The notes: generated by a model not told the origin, from the sequence alone. Positions 47,663-59,367 are shown, numbered from the stretch's first letter. The stretch: 64,000 nt of DNA from Sclerotinia nivalis (GCA_029531795.1 JAPEIS010000001.1:5518001-5582000); one strand, 5' to 3'. Numbers and translations are program-made.

Positions 47663-49306
47663 TCATGCAACAGTGGTATATAGTTCCTCGAGTTGTTCTT
47701 TATATAATTCCACCGTTGTAGCCCTTTGAATTGTTCCCTTTGCAGTACGAATCATAGGGCCGGTAAGCAAAATATGAGACTTCAGGATCCGATGATCCTC
47801 AAAGTATTCACTATTCAACTTTTCAATCTTATCCCAAAGTCTGTAAATTATCTCCGCCAAGCTAGTATCTTCATTTTTCCTCTCGATCATAAGCGCAGGT
47901 CGCACTTTCCCGTTGCCAACCATCAGAACTGCTTGTATGTCCGAACATCCAGCAAGTCCCTCTTCCATAATGACAGGACTCACATTAGCACCTGTTGAGA
48001 GTACAATTGTGTCATCTACACGACCGCACCACTCCCATTGAATAGGAGAATGCGGATGTGGCCTAAACAGGTCACGAGTCCGGAACTCATCGAGTTTGGG
48101 AAAAAGCTTGAAGACTGATTGCTCAACCTCTTTACGTTTTATACAAGCTTCATACATATCCCCTTCATTGTCACTCGAGTGAAATTGAAATTCAATGCCC
48201 GTTTCTGGATGAGGGGTAATGTAGTTCCAATTTTCTGGCTTCCAAGGCCCACATGGTCGTGTACAGGGCAAGCTCCCCATCTCAGTTGATGCATACTTTG
48301 TGAAGAATTTCACGCGGGAACTGAGAATTTGGCCTGCTTGCTTGAGAATTGCTCCACCGCCAGACATAACAGTTTCGACGTTTTGACTAACAATATCGAG
48401 ATACTCGGGATTGCCGACGATTTGCGGTACAAATTGTGGCGGGATGAACGCGACATCGACCTTGGTGGCTTTAATAGCACCGAGAAAGCTCTCAACAGTT
48501 GGTGGTAAGTTTGCTGGCGGAAATATGATTGTCGTGTCGCTCGTGAGCGCGCAGAAGAAGTTCGGGAAGATATTCGCCCCATGAAAAGCTGGCATCATGA
48601 CGAATAGTCGTCCTTGTCGGAAGAAAATGTCGTTGCATTCTGTTCCAGCTGGTGCATCTAATTTCAATGCCCTGGTGTACGCGATTGCCCAATCATTTGT
48701 ATATGTTATTGGCTTAGGTACATTTGTCGTGCCGGAAGTGTGGAGAACAAGAATTGGATCATTTCTTGCCTCCTTGGATGGTCGGCTGTATGTGTAGTGC
48801 GGGAATGTTTCTTCGAGAAGTGTATCAATTCCGGGAATCTGAAAAACTGGCATCGGCTTTGCTTCTTGAATTGCGCTCACAAGTGGAGAACTGGGATCTG
48901 CTGCAAAGGCATATTTGCAATCAACAGCCTCTAAAAGGGACTTCAATGCTGACACTTGGTTTCGCGGTGAAGCTAAGAGTAACTTGTACCCTGCTTTCAC
49001 ACAAGCTAAGATCATAGCATTTTGACGAAAGTCGTTGGGTCCGGTATAGATCACCGTATCGAAGGTTTTGCTTTTCCCAATTTGTGCAGTCAACCACCAT
49101 GCCAATCCGTTCACTGCATTGGCAAATCGCTCATAAGTTACTCTGCTGAAGCCCTCGCCATAACTATTAGGAGATACAGGGAATTCTGCGTAGATTGCTT
49201 GAGGTTTGAATCTTGCTGCAAAATCAACAGCATTGACAATCAGCTGATCTTCCTCGCGGGGTGGAGTTGGGGCTTTGAGATACTCTTCGATCTGGGTGAC
49301 TTCCAT
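47663..49306 (-). CDS. Free-standing adenylation enzyme of the NRPS-like type
   Basis: One exon, 547 residues. The protein has only the ANL superfamily adenylation domain. Seen motifs: A3 core HTSGTTNVPKPI, MPAFHGANIFPNFF, the A5-like TKYASTEMGSLP, A7/A8-like RTRDLFRPHP and GRVDDTIVLSTGANVSP, and the A10 lysine in RTAKGTIQR. This resembles the N-terminal part of fungal NRPS-like carboxylate reductases (alpha-aminoadipate reductase style), but the carrier (T) and reductase or thioesterase domains that normally follow are absent: the frame stops cleanly after the A10 helix. It should activate a carboxylic acid as the adenylate, and perhaps load CoA or a carrier in trans. Its substrate is not predictable. 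It lies between the PKS-side hydrolase and the efflux pump and is probably part of that pathway. Confidence 0.85.
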   Translation of the reverse strand: MEVTQIEEYLKAPTPPREEDQLIVNAVDFAARFKPQAIYAEFPVSPNSYGEGFSRVTYERFANAVNGLAWWLTAQIGKSKTFDTVIYTGPNDFRQNAMILACVKAGYKLLLASPRNQVSALKSLLEAVDCKYAFAADPSSPLVSAIQEAKPMPVFQIPGIDTLLEETFPHYTYSRPSKEARNDPILVLHTSGTTNVPKPITYTNDWAIAYTRALKLDAPAGTECNDIFFRQGRLFVMMPAFHGANIFPNFFCALTSDTTIIFPPANLPPTVESFLGAIKATKVDVAFIPPQFVPQIVGNPEYLDIVSQNVETVMSGGGAILKQAGQILSSRVKFFTKYASTEMGSLPCTRPCGPWKPENWNYITPHPETGIEFQFHSSDNEGDMYEACIKRKEVEQSVFKLFPKLDEFRTRDLFRPHPHSPIQWEWCGRVDDTIVLSTGANVSPVIMEEGLAGCSDIQAVLMVGNGKVRPALMIERKNEDTSLAEIIYRLWDKIEKLNSEYFEDHRILKSHILLTGPMIRTAKGTIQRATTVELYKEQLEELYTTVA

Positions 49307-50824
49307 CGTAATGTCAAAAATTCACATGTAAACTTTGCGAAATTTCACTACGGAGAGTTATGATCATCCAGTTCTGACTCTTGCAGATCGCTCTAGAGAC
49401 TCTAAAGGGAGTGTAATGCTCGTAACCCGGATATACAGAAACCCCCTTTAGTGAATCCGGATGTCCGGAAGGCAATGACATAGCCCAATTTTTCCTTCCC
49501 CAACTAAAGCTTCCATAATTAATCCATTACACAACCCCTTGCAGTTATTCATGCAATATTAGCATTTCTATCAGGCAACATAAGACAGCGTGCGAGGATG
49601 TGGTGTCTTACTGGCATATCAGCGCCATCAACGTCTTGGGGAGTCTCATGAATATGACAATTGCTTCTTGAAGGCTTGAGCGCCGAGCTGTTTTCTTGCG
49701 TTTTACAACTTCTTAGCATGACAATACGAGTTCAAGGGTGTGGGAAAAAGTCCATGACTGTCTTGATCATGAAATCTCTGCACACATTAAGATATTCAGA
49801 ATTTTCGACAGTCGGCAAGTAGGTAATAGATGGCACTTTCCGGTTTACACGAGCCATGATGCAACCTCTAAATCCTTCATACCACCTCAACCTTAAAATA
49901 AGCCCTACCGGAGAATTCTTTTGAAAAGTTAGGGGATCTGTGCAAGGTATGTGTAACCTTAATTTGAGAGCCGGGGCGGCCACGTTTATATTGGCTGTGA
50001 CGGTTGTGGTAATTTAGTCATGCATGTCAGACGGGAGCCCTCTGCCCGAGCCTATCATGTCATTTTAAGGGGCTACCGAGATATGCCAAGTGTTTGCTTC
50101 GGCATTCTGGCACCTCAGCTGTACTTACGTTGTAGACGTCCTTAGGTGCTATGAGGGGTGATCTTCGCATATGCGCAGTGTCCGCAAAATCATTGGATAA
50201 AGTTGAAAATTCCAGATAATGTTCTGAAATATTAATTAAGAAATTAGAATAATCGTGAAACAGCAGTTCGTCCGAGGTATGCATATGCTAAATCCTTTCC
50301 AAAATCAGCAGCGGTCTGATTCGTATAAAAATAAACCAGATTTTATCTCCAAATAGGTACCAGGGCCATGAAAACAACATGCTTCAGGTAATATTCACCT
50401 ATCCCTTGAGACCTCTCTTGGGACCAAGGCGGAATTTAGCATAGAAAAATAAGCTCTCGCCGCACATAACACGGACTTCAGAATTCGTCCGATAGATGCA
50501 CGTGTGCCAGTGCGGCAATCTCAAGTTGGAAACACTCTGCAGACCATTTAACTAGGCTGGAGCTGCTTGAAAGCTACGCCGCATGCCAAGTCGTCCCTGT
50601 AAAAGCCCACAGAGTGATGCTCTTTTCTCGCCCCGCCATTTGAGTCTTCCATCTGTGCAACAAGAGCTTTTTCTTCCTTTCTCAAAGTTGGTGCCCTTGA
50701 ATTGGCCATCTGCACATCATTACTCATGAAATATTCCGAATTTGAGTATCCATCGAATCTTCATAACTCAGTGGTAAATGTACCATAATAATCTTCAGTG
50801 ATTCTATTTGCACATCCAAGCGTC
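49307..50824. promoter_or_regulatory. Divergent promoter region between adenylation enzyme and MFS pump
   Basis: About 1.5 kb between divergent start codons. Short frames at 49732-49983 and 50060-50284 have no features. A TCCGGATGTCCGGA element at 49456-49469, with another CCCGGATAT about 30 bases before it, lies about 150 bases upstream of the adenylation gene; it is a candidate binding site for a Zn2Cys6 regulator, by resemblance only. Confidence 0.45.
49456..49469. promoter_or_regulatory. Paired TCCGGA palindromes (candidate operator)
   Basis: Two TCCGGA palindromes separated by TG. CGG-containing inverted pairs are typical of Zn2Cys6 factor sites. Functional role is speculative. Confidence 0.3.
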
Positions 50825-52870
50825 ATGGATACTATCGAAAATACCAAAGAAGTCAGAGCGGAGTTATCTTCACTCGCAAACAAACCATCTTCAAAATCTC
50901 TGCGAGATCAAGTGAGCACCAGTGGCAGTTCCGAGCAAGTTTTGCACCGAGAATATCTGACGGGTTGGAGACTTCATGTGCTCACACTATGGTAAATTCT
51001 CATGACATAATGTTACATATTCGAACGTATCATATTTCTAACATGATGATAGTATCTGTCTTTCCATATTCTTGCCAAATATCGAGGTTTCAATCGTCAG
51101 TACGGCCCTCGTCGACATTACAAATGAACTTCATGGCTTCAGTGAAACAGGTTGGGTCATTGTCAGCTATTTGATCACTTATACTGGTAAGCAAGCTTGA
51201 TAAACTCATATCTACAAGCACCATATCCTTCCTCTGGAAGATTTGTTGACGGTATTAGCATTCATCATAATCTGGGCCAAGATTAGCGATATTTTGGGCA
51301 GGAAGAAAAGTCTAGCTACCTCACTCGTCATTTTCACGGCATTTTCAGGTGGATGTGGAGCTTCGCAGAATATCACACACTTGTAAGTAAAATGACTGTA
51401 TCAAGAGTCTTTTAATCAAACTTTTAACTTTATACACAGGATAGTATGTCGGGCGTTTCAAGGGCTTGGGGCTGCGGGTTGCTTTTCGATTGCCACGATT
51501 GTTATTTTTGAGATGGCACCAAAAGAAAAATATCCCATTTACGGAGTACGATTGGCTGAGACTTCTTTGATTTTTCACTATTGTGTCACTAACGGAACAA
51601 TCGTTAGACTATTATATCGGCTGATGTAGCGTTGGCGACCGCACTTGGACCAATTCTTGGAGGACTCATCACGGAAAATACTACTTGGAGATGGGTGTTT
51701 ATCCTGAAGTATGCTTTTGGGCCTAATCATACCCTTAGAGTAACTAACTAACTCCGAGAAGTGTTCCAGCAGGAATAGCCACGATGATCTTGCTATATCT
51801 ATCGATGCCTGCCGCTTTTCCACATCATGGAAATTCTTCCCAGGGCCAACCGGGTCTGAAGACGAAACTATCGATTGAATCTTTCCTCCGAATTGACGCC
51901 CTTGGGACTCTACTGTTGCTTGGAGCGTCATTTCTCTTTGTCACTTCTCTCCTGGAAACATCTACAAAGTTCTCATGGGGATCACCTACTACAATTTCGC
52001 TGCTTGTGCTATCAGGGTTGTTTCTCATTGCGTTCCTATTTTGGGAACGTCATATTACAATCAGCTCCTCTAAACAAGAGCCTATATTCCCTTGGCGTTT
52101 CGTGCACAATAGGGCATGGATGGGTATGCTTTTCACATCTCTCCTTCTAGGCGTCCCATTCACCGTACTCGTGGTGAATATTCCACAAAAATTTCAGACC
52201 GTCAAAGGACTATCACCACTCCAAGCCGGAATTAGATTACTTCCCTATGCACTTGTAGCGCCTATTGGCTCGTTCATGGCAAATGGCATCATGTCAAAAG
52301 CAAAGAAATTCCCTCCCGTATTTCTGGTTCTTATAGGCGCCATTCTTCAAGTTCTTGGACTTGCTCTATACTCCGCATTGGACACTGGTACGGATATAAA
52401 TAAAAGTCAATATGGATTTCAAGCAATCGCTGGGTTCGGATTGGGAATTTCATTTGGTACTTTAGTCCTAATGACCCCATTTAGCGTGGATCCACAAGAC
52501 CTTGGTATGTAACCCATTTCAATACAGGATAACTTGCAATATTAACATATCACACATAGCCACTGGAACAGGGGCAATGGTACAGTTTCGTCAACTTGGT
52601 AGTGCTATCGGACTCTCAATAGCCCAAAGCCTGATGAATGCTCAACTGACATCCAAACTTTCCTCGGTTCTTACCAAAGAGCAACTTACCACCCTTTTAG
52701 AAACCACGACTGCGGTAGCTCGATTTCCAGCAGATCTCCGAACTCGTGTCATTGGTGTATTTGCTGGTGCATATGGGCTACAATTTAAAGTTGTTACTGC
52801 CTTTGCTGCTGCTGAAGTTCTTACTGCGCTACTAATTTTGAAACGGAAGCAAATAAGAGTTGGGTCATGA
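50825..52870 (+). CDS. MFS efflux pump of the DHA2 (14-helix) type
   Basis: Exons: 50825-50991, 51053-51186, 51259-51382, 51440-51545, 51608-51708, 51762-52504 and 52560-52870, about 561 residues. It starts with a polar cytosolic region, then helix 1 (CICLSIFLPNIEVSIVSTAL), the MFS loop IWAKISDILGRKKSLATS, the motif CRAFQGLGAAGCFSIA, and the antiporter motif C-like ALATALGPILGGLITENTTW. The second half includes FPWRFVHNRAWMGML and VQFRQLGSAIGLSIAQSL, which is characteristic of toxin/drug efflux pumps in fungal metabolite clusters. All joints keep frame with CTAAC-type branch sites. Likely exports the product of the neighbouring PKS pathway; substrate not shown. Confidence 0.9.
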
Positions 52871-53106
52871 AGGCTATGGTGTGAACAGCTTTTTGGCAAT
52901 TTGGTGCAATACACAAGGAATGAAAACAACTTTTTATGTGAGATGGCAAGAAGTCTAAAAGGAATTAGAATGTAATCAGTATAGTTCATGAAACCATATC
53001 AGGTCAATTCTTTTTCTTACTCGACAAATTTAGATTCCCGTCTCGTCAGTTCGGACTGGGCCAATTAATTCAGAAAATAAACTGATTCAGACCTCTATCT
53101 ACTGAA

Positions 53107-54547
53107 CTATTTCCCTATAACCCTTTCCATTCTCATAATAGCCTCTTCGATCACTTGAACCGGTACAGAGAAAGTCACTCTCGCCCACCCCACTTCCTGC
53201 GGAATTCCATTGTAAAAGTTTCCGGGACTGACTAGAACTCCATTCCTAGCCAGCTTAGCAAATACTTCATCAGCTTCTTCCTGTGTTCTCGCATCTCGAG
53301 CTAATTTCGCGAATATGAATATTCCTTCCGTGGCAGGCAAAAATTCTATCTTCCACTTGCTGAAGCTATCTGCAAGTAGCTTGTAAGATGCAGTGAGCCG
53401 CTCGGAATTCGTTTCTAGTAAGAGAGGAAGGCTCGGAGAAGCAAGTAGTGATTTCAGATAAAGAGAACTAAGCGTTGAAATACTTGCATATGATAGCAAA
53501 GAAATCGCTGTTCGGAGCGGGATGTTAAATTGTGATACGACACAGCCCTGTGAAAGTGGTTAGTCGTAAGTCAAAGACCAACGGGAGAAAATCGGATGAA
53601 ACATACGGTTCTAATACCGCTTGAACCGAACAATTTGCTTCCGCTCCACACTACATGAACCTTGTCAAAATCAATCAATCCTTCGTTTCGTAGCGAAAGT
53701 ACTGAGGTAAATGGAGTTACACGTTCCTCTGCAGTTGCATGGCTTTTTATTGATGCCAGAGCATATAGCTCATCCGAAATCAGATGCAACCCCTTTTCTT
53801 GACAAAACTTCAGACAAGCCTCAATCGAATCCTTTGTGTAACATCGTGAAAAAGGATTATGTGGATTACAAAGAATAACGGCTTTGATACGCGAGGGATC
53901 TGAAGCTGTATTGTATGCGCTGATGAGAGAGGATAGAAGCTCGTTTGAGTGTGAGTCTGGTTTATAGGAGCTGAGCGAGGCAACAATGGTGTGAACATTT
54001 GGTCGCGTGCGGAGGTACGGTTCCATGCCAACTGTAAAAGAAATGTTATTATTGCATTCTCTTCGCTGGAATAGAAAAAAGAGCTAATGCAATTAACTTA
54101 CACCAGTATGGACCAGGTATGATAACACTATCGCCATCTTCACAGATAGCGTGAGCGAGAGCTTCAAGGCCACCACCCACTCCCACCGTCAAGACAACAT
54201 GTTCCTTCGTCACTTGTGTGACGGGATTAAAATACGTGTTGAAGAACCCAGCAAGTTCTTCGCGAAGCAAACTATCGCCGCCGAATGCTAGTGGTTGAGA
54301 GAGCACCTAATTTACAATGAGACTTTAAACAAATCGCCATAGGTCGTGGCAGACTTACATCGGGTACTAATTCCTCCTTCACCACTTCCTTACAAATATC
54401 AACGAGCTCGTCACGAATCACAAGATTCTCCGCAATAGAGAGATTTATCAGCGTGACTTTTTCATCAAGATCATGTGATGTGGCTGCCAATTTCGGAAGG
54501 ATGTACTGCATCGATTGAGTCATGCGGGAGGATAAATTGTTGGCCAT
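53107..54547 (-). CDS. ACC-synthase-like PLP aminotransferase, intact copy
   Basis: Exons: 54547-54359, 54306-54102, 54031-53607 and 53547-53107, about 419 residues. A fold-type I PLP enzyme of the ACC synthase-like branch. Seen: INLSIAENLVIRDEL, FFNTYFNPVTQV, the cofactor region GDSVIIPGPYWFGMEPYLR, ILCNPHNPFSRCYT (Asn contact), LHLISDELYALAS (Asp/Tyr contacts), the Schiff-base Lys in WSGSKLFGSSGIR, and a C-terminal domain with IFIFAKLARDART and VGWARVTFS. The canonical NPHNP is followed by FSR rather than TGR. Members of this branch can be aminotransferases, ACC synthases or SAM-using gamma-substitution enzymes in fungal natural-product pathways. It converges with the MFS pump; a related but internally deleted copy lies at 17549-18892. 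Confidence 0.87.
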
Positions 54548-55262
54548 TATGAAGATTACTCTGGGCACAATACAGATAGCGACACGAAACAGCGCTTATA
54601 AATTGGTCATATAGACCATTTAAAGGGGAACAACATCATACCAAGAAAAGTTTGTGCTAGCCGAGATCTTGGAGCTACTCACCGAGCACCTGAAAGGGGT
54701 ACTATTTCTGCGCAAAATGTAATCACTAGTGTTAGCCCAGAAAATGAAGGATGCCCAGGCACATTTACCACAAAATAAACCTTCAAGGATTTAGACTCGG
54801 AGTAAGCTGTATGTCATCATGATTGCTCCAAGACATGCAATCTTTAACTGGACCGGGGAATTGTTACCAAGACCATGATCCTTCTTGTGTTACCATTTCC
54901 TTCAAATAGTTTTAAACGTATGATTAAGGTTAAACCATTATGTGTGTGGTGAATCGCAGCGCTCGTATTGTAACTTGTAAGATATGCATGCTGCGTGTAA
55001 GATCACTAACGAGGTGCATATTCCCATGCTTCACCGCAGCCCCCATCACCATCAGATATTTTTTTCTTAGAGAAACGACAAGACAATATTGTCGTACAAA
55101 TGAGAAGAAATTGAAAAAATTTAGACGACTTACATAAGATGGAAATGGAAGGCTTCGATGATGGAAATGTGAGCTTCGTCCTATTCCCAATTTTTTCTCT
55201 CGAAATATTTGTTGGTGTTTCTTGTCGAAACTTTCAGATCTCATTTTAGCTAAGAAATCAAC
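54548..55262. other. Divergent promoter region, no gene seen
   Basis: About 715 bases between the divergent starts of the aminotransferase and the SAT4-type protein. Minus-strand frame 54930-55280 overlaps the next gene's start and has no features. Confidence 0.5.
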
Positions 55263-56639
55263 ATGAGTGAAGCTCCTCATGTGTTTATGGAAGTGCTATG
55301 GCTCCATGTTATCATGGGCTTGGCAGCCGCAGTCGCCGTAGCTCTTCGATTCTATGCGCGAAAATTGACGAAAGCAAAGCTGCAATGGGATGATTGGATC
55401 ATTGTTGCCGCGGTCTTGTTTGTCTGGGGTGATGCAGTTTGTACAATTGTAGGTATGTAATATATCCTTCTATCTCGGATGGCACACCAATAGATCGTGG
55501 TACTGATGTGTTAAAATGAATAGAATACCGACCATATATCAGAAGAGTGCCCAAAGCACAACTACCTATCAAAGAGCATACGGAATTGATGGTGGTGTGT
55601 ATATGTCCGATTTCAAGCCTCATTCCATCATCTCTCCATGGTGAAGTGAAGATATAAGCTTCTAACCATCTCAAGGTATCATTTATATCCATCATCTTCA
55701 CAGTTTTCGCCGAAGTCGTTACAAGGTTCAGTGTAATATGTCTTTATTATCGACTTTTCTCGGTCAAACGATGGCTCCATTACAGTCTCATTGCGGATGG
55801 AGTAATCTCTATCATCTGGCTCTTCATCGTTATCTTTGCGTCTGCATTAGGATGCAAACCAATCAAGGCAAATTTCGATGCATCTGTCAAAGGAGAATGT
55901 TTGAACAATCAAGTAATTGCTTCAAATTCCAAGGTTACTTTGAATCTCTCACTAACAAGGATTAATTCAGACTGGCTTCTTCGTTTCCGAATTGATCAAC
56001 ATGCTCCTTGATATCGCCTTGATTGCAATGCCAATACCGATTATTTTGAAACTCAAGTTACCATTGAGAGAAAGAGTCGCTATCGCGGGCATATTCATGA
56101 CTGGTGGATTGTAAGTTCTTCCTTGCAGTCTGGACGCTGGGACATACTGACCATAAAATTTAGTACTATTATTACTAGTGTTCTCAGACTAGTCAAAGGA
56201 TACAACCCCGATGGAGACACTTGTAAGCGCCCCTTTGATTTCTATTCACAGCTTTGTCCCCATACTAACTTAACCATCAACAGCAATTACCGGCCTCTCA
56301 CACCTCTCAATTTGGACCGGACTCCACCTTGGTTTCGCAGTAATCTGTGCCTGTCTACCCGTCTTCCGAGTCTACATCCCTAGGCACGGACTCATCAGCT
56401 CAAAGATGCGTCTTTTATACACGGCTGTTAGTGGATGGGTTGGAAGAACGAGCTCTCACAATAAATCGACTGCTTCGCTTCCTAAATATATGCGAAATCC
56501 TGCTGAGTCTTCGGATAAGAACTCGCAGGAATTTAGATACGTCCCGCAACCAAAGAAGAAACGTCCAATGTTTGATGAGATACCTTTGACGACAACAACT
56601 AGTGTTGAAGACCATGACATTGAGAGAAGTGCGGTTTGA
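55263..56639 (+). CDS. SAT4-type (PTH11-like) seven-helix membrane protein
   Basis: Exons: 55263-55452, 55524-55594, 55676-55912, 55971-56110, 56164-56222 and 56284-56639, about 350 residues. The start carries a hydrophobic helix, then ALRFYARKLTKAKLQWDDWI, the signature RxYAR..DDW of the fungal rhodopsin-like SAT4 family. Later segments show VICLYYRLFSV, GCKPIKANFDAS, KGECLNNQTGFF, DIALIAMPIPIILKLKLPLR, VLRLVKGYN and SIWTGLHLGFAVICACLPVF, followed by a cytosolic Ser-rich tail with a basic KKKRP. These are usual positions for family motifs. Such proteins are common beside fungal metabolite clusters; biochemical function is unknown. Each short exon is fixed by frame and by family sequence. The exon-2 loop (EYRPYIRRVPKAQLPIKEH) is divergent. 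Confidence 0.82.
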
Positions 56640-58009
56640 GTGGGATGATATAGACTTTTTAGTAAATAGCGAGCAGCCAAGAGGCGAGTTGTAAAAAATG
56701 GGTTCTCGATTATTGTTGTCGTGTTAAAGCTATGTCCATTTCGAGGGTTCAAATCTACCCATATCATGTTGCTGTTCACTATGGTCGATACCATATAGAC
56801 TGCCACCAATTGTTCTCCCTCGAGTCTCGTTGAGTAAGTCACAACCTTATCACATTTATAAACTTGGTAGATATCATTTCGAACAATTCTATAATATTCA
56901 CTTCCTTCATGTTGCAATTGGTTTTTGTAGGGAAATTTTCCTTGAGATGACTTTCAAGGTTTTGAGAACCACTTCGTTAATCAACAGAGAGACACAGCCC
57001 AGAATTTCTTCCGATGTGGAAGGAAGGCAATGCTAAACATCCAAGTGACTTGACTTTATATTAAATCAACCCAGAGAGAGTCATTAAATCTCAAATACTC
57101 ATATACTGAAAAAAATCAGAAAATATGCCGTGACAAGATAAAAGTATAAAATAAAGCATATTAGAACAAATCCTCGATGATCAGAGACAAATGCCCATGT
57201 TCTCCGCAACAATCAACCTAACAAAACAACAGTTACATATCCAAGCATCCAAGTTCCATGGAATGTCACGGTGTATACGAGCTCTTGATACTGGAGTAGC
57301 AAGAGCCAATAGCAGTTATTGGTAATGACAATTATTTCACCGTAGAATTAGGCAAGTATGCTGTCGTTATCATCAATTATGATCATCTCTTCCCAATATA
57401 GTCAGATAATAAACGCTGTCGGTCACGATTTTATCTGATAATATATTCAGGCTATGACGCTCGACCTTCTTTCCTGTGAAAGAGATGATCTCTGAATGCA
57501 TGAAGCTGATACTGCCCACTGCATTTTTATATCCAAACCTCTTTTTACAATTGCAGTTCTTAAAGCGACATCTTTCTCCTTTTTGTACTCTCCCCAGCCG
57601 CCGTTTTCCCGATTAAAAAACTCTGCAAAGTTCGATTCATATACCTGAAGCTTTCAAATATTTCGGGAGTTCTTGAAGAATCAATATAAATGGCACAAAT
57701 AAATCTACTTTGACCAATACACACAAGCCAAGATCCGTCTCCCAAATCTGCTTCATGAGTAATTCTTTTTATAAATCAATATTGGATTCATGTCTGTTCC
57801 GATTGGGCTTTCTGATTTTTCAGGTAATCTTCTTCTTCTACTTTCAAAGGCAGAATTGGTTGGAAAATAAAATGGCGATGGAAGAGAGATTGGACAATGA
57901 AAGCCAGCGCAAGAATTGTGGACGAGAGTTAAAATTAGGTCAAGTGGACAGCCTGTCTGAAACTGCAAACACTATTTGTGTCAATGAAATCTCCCCGCAG
58001 ATATCCCAC
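56640..58009. other. Intergenic, no gene seen
   Basis: About 1.4 kb with convergent neighbours. Frames at 56456-56917, 56830-57036 and 57710-58237 are antisense shadows or short and have no family features. Confidence 0.5.
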
Positions 58010-59367
58010 TCAAAAAGTCTGATAAGACTCCGTTGCGCGGGCCAAAGAAGAATTAGCCTCAAACGCATAATTATCCTCCGGTCTCCCCAAACCAATACTT
58101 CTATCCCACTTTCCCTTCCCTTCCCCATGCTGCATCTCCCCACACCTCTCTACCTCCTTACCCTCAAACCTCTCTCTAATCCAATCCATCCAAATCCATT
58201 GACTCCCCGTAATAGCCGAGTCGTGAGTATTAGGTAATCTCCAGAATTCAAGCCAATCTAGATACTTCTTAACCGTATCAAATACTACTTTTTCCGTAAG
58301 ATGGAAATCGATCAACGGATCTTTTTCCCCATGGATAACCAGTAGTGGTCCTGCAATCTCCTTCCCTCCGTTGAGTATCAAATTGTTATATTTAATAACC
58401 CATTCATTGTCCCTCCATCCATCTTTTAACAATTTGCCCTCCAAAGCTAAGGGGAAAATAACCCCATTCCCACCGCTCCATCCCCCTCAATCGTTTTATA
58501 AACATTCAACGCGGCGAAGCCCTCTTCAGTAAAAGTATCCAAAAATTGGAATTCCGGGAATACTTTCTTCACACCCAACATCATTCCAGCCCAGACGATA
58601 GAACCAATCGGGTCTGGATCTCCTCTCATATCTGTCGTAGGACTAATTGAAACTCCTCCGAGATACCCTTCGATTTTATCTTTGGCATGATGCTGCGCAA
58701 CAGCCCATATTGCGCCTCCGCCTTGCGAGTGACCAATTGATACAAAGCTCGATCCTAGGGAGGGAAATGCAGAGCGAGCTGCAACGACTGAATAAATTAC
58801 GTCATTTGCGGCAGCAGGGTTGGCGAGATAGAGATGAGTGATTGGTTCGTTATCAGGATGATGAGAAAATGATACACCAAGACCGGAATACTCGGTGGCA
58901 ACTACCACGTAGCCTGGTAGAGCTAGGGTATAGGGTGCAAGGAAGTGTTGATGCAGATTGCGGAGGTGAGATGGAGCGCATTCTGGAAATATACCAGAGG
59001 TACCGTGGGCCCAGGCGACGACTTGGTAGGCACCGTCTGGATTAGTTCTGGGAGAAAGAGGCCAAAGGATATAGGCGGACACTGGAACGGAATCTCCGGT
59101 AAGAGTCAGGGATTGATAGATGATGCGGGTAATATAGACGGAGTGGGGAAGGGAATAGAGGGTTGGATCGATACTTTCTTGGACTTTTAAAAGGGTTCCA
59201 GGAGGTGAAGGGTTTGAAATTGTATTGAGAGGGAGAGTGTAAAAGGGATCTGTATGAACGGAGCCGGTGGCCCAGTTTGAGCGCCCAAACGCTAGAGCAG
59301 CTTGGATTGCGGACGGAATGTCTGGCTGTAGGAGTTGGGCGCTAAGAGATGATTCTGAGAGAGACAT
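58010..59367 (-). pseudogene. LIP-type lipase/esterase broken by one frameshift
   Basis: Two adjoining frames together span one lipase. The first (59367-58447) contains PYTLALPGYVVVATEYSGLG, VIYSVVAARSAFP, the nucleophile motif IGHSQGGGAIWAVAQ and GGVSISPTTDMRG. It stops at 58447 after a G-rich run. The second frame (58444-58010) continues directly with LEGKLLKDGWRDNEWV, the catalytic-Asp region LLVIHGEKDPLIDFHLTEK and the His region LPNTHDSAITGSQW, matching secretory lipases of the LIP family (PF03583). No intron of normal length explains the change; a one-base difference near GGAATGGGG would. No signal peptide is visible, unlike secreted LIP enzymes. Either a young pseudogene or a sequencing error in the G run. 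No corrected sequence is given. Confidence 0.75.

Noticed and set aside
57710..58237. Plus-strand frame of 175 residues
   Set aside because: Its 3' half is antisense to the lipase C-terminal frame; low-complexity Pro/Ser translation.
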